Source: JAVXNW01 sp036645575 (GTDB lineage: Bacteria; Bacillota; Clostridia; Christensenellales; Aristaeellaceae). Taken from it: a DNA stretch of 24,307 bases. The notes under the pieces are model-generated. The model worked only from the letters and a program-made list of their open reading frames with translations. It was not told the DNA's origin and searched no databases. The DNA is taken from positions 1 to 24,307 of the forward strand of contig JAVXNW010000034.1 in NCBI GenBank assembly GCA_036645575.1. The letters run 5' to 3'. Shown piece after piece: positions 1 through 7,566 of the stretch. Positions within the stretch are counted from its first letter, which is position 1, and each line of letters opens with the position of its first letter. Both the position numbers and the translations under genes were made by a program.

Positions 1-20
1 AAAAACACCACAGCATTACC

Positions 21-119
21 GTACAGCTCGAGGGGGTGGTGTGGAGGGGGGCGAGCAGCCCCTCCTCCGCGTTCAATCACCGCGTGAGCGCAGCACGGCA
101 CCGCAGTGCCGTGCTGCCT
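21..119 (+). repeat. 99-bp structured repeat, left copy
   Basis: This segment matches the reverse complement of 24209-24307 without gaps, with 10 mismatches in 99 positions. It can form hairpin 1 at 41-70 (10 main pairs around a GAGCA loop, with one bulged base) and hairpin 2 at 90-117 (12 perfect pairs around a CGCA loop). A short TCAC/GTGA hairpin lies in the fully conserved linker between them. The match stops sharply after 119, so that is a real edge. The other edge may extend into 1-20, because the right copy is cut by the window end. It lies just upstream of the murJ promoter. The class of element is not recognised. Confidence 0.9.
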
Positions 120-140
120 ATGGCAAACCGGCGCGATTTA

Positions 141-149
141 TGATATACT
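141..149 (+). promoter_or_regulatory. Extended -10 promoter for murJ
   Basis: TGATATACT fits the extended -10 form TGnTATAAT with one deviation. The -35 region (around 121-126) is weak, which is usual for extended -10 promoters. It lies 50 bp before the chosen GTG start of murJ and immediately after the left 99-bp repeat. Confidence 0.55.
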
Positions 150-198
150 GCATAGACATCGATTTTGCGCCCACGGGCGCCGGCCGGGAGGCTTCCAA

Positions 199-1743
199 GT
201 GTCATCCAAAAAAGCAAATTCAGCCGCGTTGAAGACCACGCTCGCGGTTACACTGGTCATCTTTCTCAGCAAGGCGGCAGGCTTCATCCGCGACATCATC
301 AGCGCGGGGTATTTTGCCACCGGCATCGAGCGCGACGCCTACGCGTCGGCCTACAGCCTGTTCTACCTGCCGGTGCTCTTGTTCAGCTCCTGCATCACCT
401 CCACAATCGTGCCGCTGTACGTAAACGCACGCCTCGGCCGCTCGGTGCGCGAGGCCAACCGCTTCGCGTCCAACAGCATCAACATCTTCGCGATCGTCTC
501 GCTGCTCGTGAGCCTTTTGATGATGGCGCTCGCCGGGCCGCTCGTGTCGGTTGTGTACGGCGGATTTTCGCCCGACAAGCAGCTGCTTACGGCCGAACTC
601 ACCCGCATCATGCTGCCCTCGCTCGCCTTTGTCGTCGTGTCAATCGTGATGAGCTCCGTGCTCAACGCCACCCAGCACTTTCTCGCGGCGCAGCTGACCG
701 GATTCCCGCTCACCCTTGGCGTAATCGTCGCGACCGTCTTTTTTTCGCAGTACGGCATCCGCGCGGTGTCTTGGGGCGTGTTTGCGGCCGGCATCATGCA
801 GATGCTGATCCTGCTGCCCGCGCTCGGAAAATCCATGCGCTACACGTTCCGCCTGAACATCCACGACAAGCGCTTTCAAAAGATGATGGTGCTCGCCGTG
901 CCCGCGATGATCTCGATGGCGGTCAATGAGCTCAACCACATGATCGACAAGTCGCTTGCCTCGTACCTGAACAGCGGCGACATCTCGGCCATGGACTACG
1001 CCTACCGCCTGATCACCTTCGCGACCGGCGTGCTGGCGGTGCCAATCACCACCGTCATGTTCTCGCGCGTGTCGATCTGCGAGGCGGAGGGCAACCGCAA
1101 GGGCGTGCTCGACATCCTGACCCAGTCCGCCGAGGTGCTGACGATGATCCTGCTGCCGGTTACGATGGTCGGATGCGTGCTGTCAGAGGACATCATCAAG
1201 CTGGCCTACATGCACGGCAAATTCGGCATGGATTCGGTGCAAGTGACAAGCGGCGTGTTTTTGTTCTACCTCGTGGGCATCTTGGGCTTTGGCCTGCGCG
1301 ACGTGTACAACCGCGCCTTTCACGCGCTGCAAGACACCAAGACCCCCATGCGCGTCGCCTACATCACGGTGGCGCTCAACGTGGTGCTGGATGTGCTCAT
1401 GTCCAAGGTGATGGGCGCGAACGGGCTGGCGCTGGCGACCAGCGTCTCCTGCGCGATCGGCGCGGTGCTCTTGGTCGAGCGACTGCACAAAAAACTGGGC
1501 AAGATCGGCATGCGCGCGACCGGGCGCGAGCTGATCAAGATCGGCCTCGCGAGCCTACTGTGCCTCGCGTGCGCCATCGCGCTCAACCTGCTGATCCCGC
1601 TCGCGCTTGGCAAGCTGTGGGTGTTTTTGCGGCTGCTGCTGATCACGGGTACGGCGCTGATCGTCTACCTTGCCGTGCTGATCGCGCTTCGCGCGCGGCA
1701 ATTGAAGTTCCTTGGCGGCCTTGTCAGGAGGCGGCGCGCATGA
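199..1743 (+). CDS. murJ: Lipid II flippase MurJ (MviN family)
   Basis: A 514-residue, very hydrophobic protein with about 14 predicted membrane segments. MurJ moves the cell-wall precursor lipid II from the inner to the outer face of the cytoplasmic membrane. The N-terminus has the family pattern of a short basic leader, a first membrane helix and a Gly-Phe-Ile-Arg-Asp stretch (about residues 28-32). Its length is typical for MurJ. The GTG start at 199 is chosen because GGGAGG (186-191) sits 7 nt upstream. The frame is open back to 106, but that extension would put polar residues before the first helix and lacks a ribosome site. The gene overlaps the next one by 4 bp (ATGA), so the two are translationally coupled. 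Other members of the MOP superfamily, such as polysaccharide flippases, are possible but fit less well. Confidence 0.9.
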   Translation: MSSKKANSAALKTTLAVTLVIFLSKAAGFIRDIISAGYFATGIERDAYASAYSLFYLPVLLFSSCITSTIVPLYVNARLGRSVREANRFASNSINIFAIVSLLVSLLMMALAGPLVSVVYGGFSPDKQLLTAELTRIMLPSLAFVVVSIVMSSVLNATQHFLAAQLTGFPLTLGVIVATVFFSQYGIRAVSWGVFAAGIMQMLILLPALGKSMRYTFRLNIHDKRFQKMMVLAVPAMISMAVNELNHMIDKSLASYLNSGDISAMDYAYRLITFATGVLAVPITTVMFSRVSICEAEGNRKGVLDILTQSAEVLTMILLPVTMVGCVLSEDIIKLAYMHGKFGMDSVQVTSGVFLFYLVGILGFGLRDVYNRAFHALQDTKTPMRVAYITVALNVVLDVLMSKVMGANGLALATSVSCAIGAVLLVERLHKKLGKIGMRATGRELIKIGLASLLCLACAIALNLLIPLALGKLWVFLRLLLITGTALIVYLAVLIALRARQLKFLGGLVRRRRA

Positions 1744-2432
1744 GACAATACGACGCGATCTTGATTGACGCGGACGATACGCTCTTTGACTTTGCGCAGG
1801 CGGAGCACGTTGCGCTCACTTGGCTTTTGGACACGCTGCAGCTGAACACCGAGCGCGCCCGCGCCTGCTATCACGCGTGCAATCGCGCGTGCTGGGCGGC
1901 GCTTGAAAAGGGCGAAATCGATCAGGCGCGCCTGCGCTACAAGCGCTTTGAGGACTTTTTTCGCGCGATGGCCGTTCCGGGCGACCCGGTCAAAATCGCG
2001 GACGGGTATATGGCGCTGCTCTCGCGGCAGGGCATGTTGCTTTCGGGCGCGCTTGCGGCGGTGCGCGAAATTGCGCGCGAAGTGCCGGTCGCGGTGGTCA
2101 CCAACGGCATCAGCTTCATTCAGCACGGGCGCATGGACGCCTCGCCGCTGCGCCCTTATGTTTCGGCGTTCGTCATCTCAGAGGAGCTGGGCGTGGCCAA
2201 GCCCCACCCCAAGATGATTTCGGCGGCGCTCAAACTGCTGGGCGGCGTCTCCCCCACGCGCGCGCTCATGGTGGGCGACAGCATCCCAAGCGACCTGTAC
2301 TGCGCGCGCAACGCGGGCACCGACGCCTGCTGGTACAACCCATCGGGCGCGCCCAGACCCAAAGATGTGCCCATCCGCTACGAGATTTCCGCGCTTGCGC
2401 AGCTTCCGGCGCTTGCGCTAATCCAAACTTAA
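1740..2432 (+). CDS. HAD-family hydrolase, YjjG-like nucleotidase
   Basis: A 230-residue cytosolic haloacid dehalogenase-type phosphatase. All four HAD motifs are visible: motif I DADDT (nucleophile D10, general acid D12), motif II in VVTNG, motif III Lys in GVAKPHP, and motif IV GDSIPSD. The DADDTLFDF start and the mostly helical cap between motifs I and II resemble YjjG, a 5'-nucleotidase that hydrolyses pyrimidine and non-canonical nucleoside monophosphates. The substrate here is inferred from family likeness only; other small phosphomonoesters remain possible. The ATG overlaps the murJ stop, so expression depends on the murJ transcript. No clear terminator follows. The next promoter starts 12 bp after its stop codon. 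Confidence 0.85.
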   Translation: MRQYDAILIDADDTLFDFAQAEHVALTWLLDTLQLNTERARACYHACNRACWAALEKGEIDQARLRYKRFEDFFRAMAVPGDPVKIADGYMALLSRQGMLLSGALAAVREIAREVPVAVVTNGISFIQHGRMDASPLRPYVSAFVISEELGVAKPHPKMISAALKLLGGVSPTRALMVGDSIPSDLYCARNAGTDACWYNPSGAPRPKDVPIRYEISALAQLPALALIQT

Positions 2433-2443
2433 TTTGTATGTTA

Positions 2444-2472
2444 TTGACAAGCGTTCGGCATACTGCTATGCT
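2444..2472 (+). promoter_or_regulatory. Promoter of the manganese riboswitch/ATPase unit
   Basis: A perfect -35 box TTGACA (2444-2449), a 17-bp spacer and -10 TATGCT (2467-2472). Transcription would begin near 2479-2481, exactly at the 5' strand of riboswitch helix P1, which supports both calls. Confidence 0.8.
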
Positions 2473-2480
2473 TAGGAGAA

Positions 2481-2738
2481 GGTAAGGGAGTAGTCGGCGC
2501 AAGTCGCAGCAAAACCAACAGCACGGAAATCCCAACGGATTTCTTGGTTTTACTTAGGAAACCGCTGAATAAATTCCGCACGCGCTGGCGGCTGAATTTT
2601 AGCCATCTCCGCCCTGCAAAATCCTTGGCGTAGCGCCACTACGCCTTCGGCCTTTGCAAGGCGAATCTGGCGAAAATTCAGCTCGCCATCGCGCACGTTC
2701 TTTAATCAGCGCTTCCCTTAGAAGTGATGAGACTTATC
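2481..2738 (+). promoter_or_regulatory. yybP-ykoY manganese riboswitch, interrupted in P4
   Basis: The aptamer can be traced by eye. P1 is GGTAAG (2481-2486) with CTTATC (2733-2738). The hallmark L1 segment GGAGTAG follows at 2487-2493, and the opposing L1 strand TGAGA lies at 2728-2732. A small hairpin (2497-2507) stands for P2. P3 is AAAACCAA (2511-2518) with TTGGTTTT (2544-2551), capped by GAAATCC/GGATTTC (2526-2532/2537-2543). The asymmetric loop 2519-2525 lies on the 5' side, where the family holds its Mn2+-binding L3. P4 starts with ACTT (2552-2555) and closes with AAGT (2722-2725), and a 159-bp palindromic insertion occupies it. Family members sense Mn2+ and often control exporters, including P-type ATPases, which matches the downstream gene. 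P1 strand CTTATC is also part of the terminator stem, predicting Mn2+-induced read-through. Confidence 0.82.
2558..2716. mobile_element. 159-bp palindromic MITE-like element
   Basis: The two halves are imperfect reverse complements along their whole length. The ends are GGAAACCGCTGAATAAA on one side and, in reverse complement, GGAAGCGCTGATTAAA on the other. Inner arms share GCTGAATTTT with GCCA. The centre is a perfect GGCGTAG/CTACGCC stem (2627-2633/2639-2645). The direct repeat CTTAG flanks it (2553-2557 and 2717-2721), as expected for a 4-5 bp target duplication. It contains no open reading frame, so it would need a transposase from elsewhere. The mobilising family is not identifiable from this sequence alone. 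Confidence 0.8.
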
Positions 2739-2767
2739 TGTACACAAGCTACAGGTGAGTCTTTTTT
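2730..2767 (+). terminator. Riboswitch-controlled intrinsic terminator
   Basis: A 13-bp stem AGACTTATCTGTA (2730-2742) with TACAGGTGAGTCT (2750-2762), containing two G-U pairs, a loop CACAAGC, and a T run through 2767. It lies between the promoter and the ATPase gene. Its 5' arm contains the 3' strand of aptamer helix P1 (2733-2738), so aptamer and terminator are mutually exclusive. Confidence 0.85.
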
Positions 2768-2855
2768 ACGAATTATATGCGCATTTCAAGCTAAAAGACC
2801 CGCATTGGTAGCCAAATTCCCCATCGGGGCAAGGGCGAAAGGAGCACATTTTCTC

Positions 2856-5501
2856 ATGAAGGACTACTTAAAGACGGCCGAACAAGTGCTTGAGGAGCAA
2901 AAATCAACCCCCATAGGCCTGACGAGCGCGCAGGCCGCCGAGCACATGGCCCAAGCTGGGCTCAACAAGCTGGTGGAGGCCAAGAAGCCTTCGCTGTTTA
3001 AGCGCTTCATGGCGCAACTGGCCGACCCGATGATCATCATCTTGATCGTCGCGGCCATCGTCTCCTTTGCGACCGCGTGGTACTCGGGCGAGTCGTTTGC
3101 CGACGTGATCATCATCATGGTGGTGGTCATCGTAAACGCGGTGTTGGGCGTGGTTCAGGAGAGCAAGGCCGAGCAGGCCATCGAGGCGCTCAACAAGATC
3201 GCCGCGTCGACCAGCAAGGTGCTGCGCGACGGCCACCAGCTGACCGTAAAATCGGAAGAGCTGGTGCCGGGCGACGTGATCGTACTGGAAGCGGGCGACG
3301 CGGTCCCGGCCGACGCGCGCTTGACCGAGTGCGCGAGCCTCAAAGTCGAGGAAGCCGCGCTGACCGGCGAATCGGTTCCGGTCAACAAAAAAATCGAAGC
3401 GCTCACCTGTGAGCGCGGAAAAGACGTCTCCCTGGGCGACCGCACGAACATGGTCTACATGGGCTCCAGCGTGGTCTACGGGCGCGGGCGCGCCGTGGTC
3501 ACCGGCACCGGGATGAGCACCGAGGTTGGCAAGATCGCCGACGCGCTGACCCACGCCGAGGAGGGGCTGACCCCGCTTCAAAAGAAGATGGGGCAGCTGA
3601 GCCGGATGCTGAGCGCATTGGTGCTGGGCATCTGCGCGGTGATCTTTGCGGTGGATCTCTTCCGCATGTACCCCAACATCACCGGCGAAGGGCTGCTTGA
3701 CACGTTCATGGTCGCGGTGAGCCTGGCCGTCGCGGCGATTCCCGAGGGTCTTGCGACGGTTGTGACGATCGTTCTGTCGATCGGCGTGACCAGCATGTCC
3801 AAGCGCAGCGCGATCATCCGCAAGATGACCGCGGTCGAGACGCTGGGCTGCGCGCAGATCATCTGCTCAGACAAGACCGGCACATTGACCCAGAACAAGA
3901 TGACCGTGGTCGAGCATGTGTCGCAGGATGAAAAGCTGCTTGCGACCGCCATGGCGCTCTCGAGCGACGCGGAGCTGAACGAGCAGAAAAACGCCATCGG
4001 CGAGCCGACCGAGTGCGCGCTGGTCAATTACGCCTACACGTTGGGCCTTGACAAGGGCGATCTGGTCGCGGCGCAGCCCCGCATCGGCGAGGCGCCGTTT
4101 GACTCGATGCGCAAGATGATGTCCACGGTTCATGAGACCGCCAGCGGCATCGTCCAGTACACCAAGGGTGCGCCCGACGAGGTGCTCAAAAAATGCGCGT
4201 TCGTCATGCAAAAAGACGGCCCTGTCCCGATGACGCCCGCGCTGATGGACGACATCCTCAAGGCCAACAAGGCGCTTGCCAGCCGCGCGCTGCGCGTTCT
4301 GTGCGCGGCGACGCGCAAGTGGGACAAGCGCCCCACGGACTTCTCCCCCGAGGCGCTTGAATCGCAATTGTGCTATGTAGGCCTGACCGGCATGATCGAC
4401 CCGGTGCGCCCCGAAGTGACTTCCGCCATCGCGGAATGCCGCGATGCGGGCATTCGCCCGATCATGATCACCGGCGACCACCTGGACACCGCCGCCGCGA
4501 TCGCGATCGAGCTTGGCATCATCACCGACCCCACGCAGGCGATCACCGGCGCGATGCTGGACGAAATATCGGACGCGGATCTGCCCAAGCAGATCGAGAA
4601 CTATTCGGTCTACGCGCGCGTGCAGCCCGAGCATAAGGTGCGCATCGTCAAGGCGTGGCAGGCCAAGGGCAAGATCACCGCAATGACCGGCGACGGCGTA
4701 AACGACGCGCCCTCCATCAAGACCGCCGACATCGGCGTGGGCATGGGCATTACCGGCACCGACGTCACCAAGAACGTGGCCGACATGGTGCTGGCGGACG
4801 ACAACTTTGCGACCATCATTTCCGCCGTTGAGGAAGGCCGCAAGATCTACGACAACATCCGCAAGTCCATCCAGTTCCTCTTGGCGAGCAACCTGTCCGA
4901 AGTGGTCGCGATCTTTAGCGCCACCTTGATGGGCTTCACGATCCTAAAGCCGGTGCACCTGTTGTGGATCAACCTGATCACCGACACCTTCCCGGCGCTG
5001 GCGCTGGGCATGGAAAAGGGCGAATCGACGCTCATGCAGCGCCCGCCGCGCGACCCGTCCGAGGGCATCTTTGCGCGCGGCATGGGCTTTGACGTCATGT
5101 TCCAGGGCCTTGTCATCGCGGCGATCACGCTGGCCTCGTACTTTGTCGGCCACTTCATCGAGGCGGGCGAGTGGGCGATGGTCAACAGCGCAGACGGCAT
5201 GACGATGGCGTTTCTGACGCTGTCCATGACCGAGATATTCCACTCCTTCAACATGCGCTCGCTCAAGGAGTCGATCTTCCGCGTCAAGGGGCGCAACCGC
5301 TACCTGTGGGTTGCGATGATCGCTTCGCTCGTGCTCACCACCTGCGTCATCTTCGTGCCCGCGCTGGCCCGCGCGTTCAGCTTCGCGCCGATCTCGCTCC
5401 TCGAGTACTTCGTCGCCATGGCGCTGGCGGTATTGGTCATCCCGATCATCGAAGTGGAAAAGATGATCGAGCGAATCCTCGACAAGCGCATCGGCAAATA
5501 G
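2856..5501 (+). CDS. P-type Ca2+/Mn2+-transporting ATPase (P2A type)
   Basis: An 881-residue membrane ATPase that exports divalent cations using ATP. Landmarks in order: actuator TGES (170-173), M4 VAAIPEGL with E297, phosphorylation site DKTGTLT (D339), nucleotide-binding KGAPDE (K437), hinge MTGDGVNDAP (610-619), M5 SNLSEVV, and M6 NLITD (N706, D710). The M4 Glu, M5 Asn and Glu, and M6 Asn and Asp match SERCA-type calcium-site residues. The position matching the Mn-selectivity glutamine of yeast PMR1 is leucine (715), so selectivity cannot be read from the sequence. The Mn2+ riboswitch upstream argues for manganese efflux. The ATG at 2856 is chosen because AAAGGAG lies 11 nt upstream; the frame is open to 2724, but that would run through the terminator. 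A strong terminator follows. It appears monocistronic. Confidence 0.9.
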   Translation: MKDYLKTAEQVLEEQKSTPIGLTSAQAAEHMAQAGLNKLVEAKKPSLFKRFMAQLADPMIIILIVAAIVSFATAWYSGESFADVIIIMVVVIVNAVLGVVQESKAEQAIEALNKIAASTSKVLRDGHQLTVKSEELVPGDVIVLEAGDAVPADARLTECASLKVEEAALTGESVPVNKKIEALTCERGKDVSLGDRTNMVYMGSSVVYGRGRAVVTGTGMSTEVGKIADALTHAEEGLTPLQKKMGQLSRMLSALVLGICAVIFAVDLFRMYPNITGEGLLDTFMVAVSLAVAAIPEGLATVVTIVLSIGVTSMSKRSAIIRKMTAVETLGCAQIICSDKTGTLTQNKMTVVEHVSQDEKLLATAMALSSDAELNEQKNAIGEPTECALVNYAYTLGLDKGDLVAAQPRIGEAPFDSMRKMMSTVHETASGIVQYTKGAPDEVLKKCAFVMQKDGPVPMTPALMDDILKANKALASRALRVLCAATRKWDKRPTDFSPEALESQLCYVGLTGMIDPVRPEVTSAIAECRDAGIRPIMITGDHLDTAAAIAIELGIITDPTQAITGAMLDEISDADLPKQIENYSVYARVQPEHKVRIVKAWQAKGKITAMTGDGVNDAPSIKTADIGVGMGITGTDVTKNVADMVLADDNFATIISAVEEGRKIYDNIRKSIQFLLASNLSEVVAIFSATLMGFTILKPVHLLWINLITDTFPALALGMEKGESTLMQRPPRDPSEGIFARGMGFDVMFQGLVIAAITLASYFVGHFIEAGEWAMVNSADGMTMAFLTLSMTEIFHSFNMRSLKESIFRVKGRNRYLWVAMIASLVLTTCVIFVPALARAFSFAPISLLEYFVAMALAVLVIPIIEVEKMIERILDKRIGK

Positions 5502-5524
5502 TTTGCCACACCCCCGCGTTCTTT

Positions 5525-5561
5525 CGCCGTGCAGCCGCGTGCTGCGCGGCGATTTTCTTTT
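5525..5561 (+). terminator. Intrinsic terminator after the ATPase gene
   Basis: An 11-bp stem, 5525-5535 with 5541-5551 (one G-U pair), a CGCGT loop, and a T-rich tail ATTTTCTTTT. It ends the ATPase transcript 24 bp past the stop codon. Confidence 0.85.
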
Positions 5562-5618
5562 GTAACCGCCATGTGTAACTTTTATTTCATCAAGCCGCCT
5601 ACTTTGTGCGAATCGCTA

Positions 5619-5647
5619 TTGCAAAGGCGAATTATTTATACTATAAT
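5619..5647 (+). promoter_or_regulatory. Promoter of the EAL/hybrid kinase/Hpt operon
   Basis: TTGCAA (5619-5624), a 17-bp spacer and a perfect TATAAT (5642-5647), set in an AT-rich stretch that stands out from the GC-rich surroundings. A leader of about 85 nt follows to the ATG at 5738. No c-di-GMP riboswitch could be recognised in that leader. Confidence 0.8.
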
Positions 5648-5737
5648 AAATACGTTTGACAATCTCAATCATATGAGCTTGTGCGGCGGCGCGCGCATAG
5701 CGCCTTATCGCGATGGAATGAGGGGTGAACTTTTTTT

Positions 5738-7513
5738 ATGATCAAAGATCCTCCGCGTCCCTCGAAAAAGTGTCGCGAGACGATGCTCGTGGTCGATGAC
5801 ATCGCCATAAACCGCGCGATATTAAAGTCCCTTTTTGAGGATTTCGATGTCCTCGAGGCGGTAAACGGCCAAGACGCGCTCATAACGCTCAAGGCGTTCA
5901 AGTCCCGTATCGCGGTGGTGCTGCTGGACATCGTCATGCCCGTGATGGACGGCCTAGACGTACTTCGGGAGATGCAGCGCGACCGCGAACTGAGCGGCAT
6001 TCCGGTGATCATCACAAGCGGCGCGGACGAAATGGAGCACGGGCTAAAGGCCATCTCCCTTGGCGCGATGGACTACGTCACAAAGCCCATCGAGCCGGCG
6101 CTCGTCAAGCTGCGCGTGGCAAGCGCGCTGCAAAAGCGGGAGAACGAGCGCCTGCGCGTGCAGAACCAATACCTGCTGGTTCAGCGCGAGGACGAATTGC
6201 GCCATCAAAAGGAACTGCGCCACCTGGCCGAGCACGACGCGCTGACCGGGCTTTACAACCGGGGCGCCTTTTACCGGCAGGTGCAGCAGATGCTCTTGGA
6301 ACGCCCGGACACGCGCTACCTGCTGATCGCCTTTGACGTGGAGCGCTTTAAGATGATCAACGAGCTCTTTGGCTTTCACGAGGGCGACCGCCTGCTTTGC
6401 TATATCGCCGCGCACATTCGGGACGTCGCGCGGCCGGGCGAGGCGTTTTGTCGGCTGGACGGCGATAACTTTGCGCTGTGCCTGGTCGATCATCCAACGC
6501 GAATGGCCGAAATTCTCACGCTGATTGAGCGCGAGATGAAGGCGTACCCGTTGGGCTTCCATGTAAAGATCATTCTGGGCTGCTACGAAATTCCGGATAG
6601 GTCGCTGTCGGTCGAGGCGATGCTGGACCGCGCGCTGATGGCCAAAAGGAGCATCAAGGGCAAATACAAAAAGCAACTGGCCTATTACGACGACGAGCTG
6701 CGCCAAGACCTATTGCACGAGCAGCAGGTCTTAAGCCAGATGGAGTCCGCGCTGGCGGGCGACCAGTTTAAGATGTATTTGCAGGCGCAGTACAACTACG
6801 CCACCGGCGAATTGATCGGCGCGGAGGCGCTTGTTCGGTGGGCTCACCCGGAAAACGGGCTGATCCCGCCCAGCGACTTTATCCCGATCTTTGAGCGAAA
6901 CGGCTTTATTCAGCGGCTGGACGCGTACATGTGGGATCAGGCGTGCCAGACCATTCGCAGGTGGCTGGACACCGGACGGCGGGCGGTGCCGCTGTACGTG
7001 TCGGTCAACCTGTCGCGCATGGACATTTACAACGAGAAGCTGTGCGACATCCTCTGCGGCCTTGTGCAAAAATACCAGATCGCGCCGCGCCAGCTCAAGC
7101 TGGAGATCACCGAGTCCGCCTACGTGCAAAACCCGCAGCAGTTGGTATCGGTGGTAGAGCGCCTGCGCGCGCATGGGTTCATCGTGGAGATCGACGACTT
7201 TGGCAGCGGATACTCTTCGCTGAACACGCTCAAGGATCTGCACGTGGACACCTTAAAGCTCGACATGAAGTTTCTGGACGACGCGCGCCGCTCAAAACGC
7301 AGCGACAGCATCCTCTACCACGTCATCAGCATGGCCAAGAGCCTTGGCCTGAGCGTGATTGCCGAGGGCGTCGAGACGAAGGCGCAGGCTGATTTTCTGC
7401 TGTCGGTCGGCTGCGCGCTCATGCAGGGGTATTATTTTTCTAGGCCGCTGCCCATTGCGCAGTTCGAGCAATTGCTCAAAGCGCCCGAACAGGCATGGAA
7501 AGAGGGCGAATAA
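5738..7513 (+). CDS. Response regulator with degenerate GGDEF and active EAL domain
   Basis: A 591-residue cytosolic protein. Residues about 14-125 form a receiver domain with acidic pair D20/D21, phosphoacceptor D64 and K116. A coiled-coil-like linker (about 127-165) leads to a GGDEF domain (about 166-325) whose signature reads DGDNF (241-245), so diguanylate cyclase activity is unlikely. The EAL domain (about 335-585) keeps the catalytic set: E363-A-L, N424, E459, D486/D487, K507, E543 and Q563. It should hydrolyse cyclic di-GMP to pGpG, lowering the second messenger that controls motility and adhesion. The degenerate GGDEF could still bind GTP and regulate the EAL domain. GAGGGGTGA about 9 nt upstream supports the start. 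It heads an operon with a hybrid kinase and an Hpt protein, which are probable phosphate donors to D64. Confidence 0.92.
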   Translation: MIKDPPRPSKKCRETMLVVDDIAINRAILKSLFEDFDVLEAVNGQDALITLKAFKSRIAVVLLDIVMPVMDGLDVLREMQRDRELSGIPVIITSGADEMEHGLKAISLGAMDYVTKPIEPALVKLRVASALQKRENERLRVQNQYLLVQREDELRHQKELRHLAEHDALTGLYNRGAFYRQVQQMLLERPDTRYLLIAFDVERFKMINELFGFHEGDRLLCYIAAHIRDVARPGEAFCRLDGDNFALCLVDHPTRMAEILTLIEREMKAYPLGFHVKIILGCYEIPDRSLSVEAMLDRALMAKRSIKGKYKKQLAYYDDELRQDLLHEQQVLSQMESALAGDQFKMYLQAQYNYATGELIGAEALVRWAHPENGLIPPSDFIPIFERNGFIQRLDAYMWDQACQTIRRWLDTGRRAVPLYVSVNLSRMDIYNEKLCDILCGLVQKYQIAPRQLKLEITESAYVQNPQQLVSVVERLRAHGFIVEIDDFGSGYSSLNTLKDLHVDTLKLDMKFLDDARRSKRSDSILYHVISMAKSLGLSVIAEGVETKAQADFLLSVGCALMQGYYFSRPLPIAQFEQLLKAPEQAWKEGE

Positions 7514-7564
7514 GTTCGAGCGATGGCTTAAAGCGCCCCGACGGGCGCGGAAAGAGGACAAATA
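7461..7564 (+). repeat. 52-bp imperfect tandem duplication at a gene junction
   Basis: Segments 7461-7512 and 7513-7564 align without gaps, with 10 mismatches in 52. The first copy encodes the last 17 residues of the EAL protein. The second forms almost the entire gap before the hybrid kinase start, and its AAAGAGGA serves as that gene's ribosome site. Because 52 is not a multiple of 3, the second copy is not in the EAL frame. Confidence 0.85.
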
Positions 7565-7566
7565 AC

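Noticed and set aside
106..198. In-frame N-terminal extension of murJ from 106
   Set aside because: It reads through the repeat hairpin and the promoter and lacks a ribosome site; GTG 199 with GGGAGG upstream is better.
2793..2800. AAAGACC-like motif as the 3' part of the riboswitch core
   Set aside because: It lies after the terminator and has no matching P1 strand; TGAGA followed by CTTATC at 2728-2738 pairs correctly with GGTAAG.
2724..2855. In-frame extension of the ATPase gene from 2724
   Set aside because: It would cover the intrinsic terminator, and AAAGGAG supports the ATG at 2856.
5656..5661. TTGACA as a second -35 box before the EAL gene
   Set aside because: No -10-like sequence lies 16-18 bp downstream; the TTGCAA-17-TATAAT promoter just upstream is complete.
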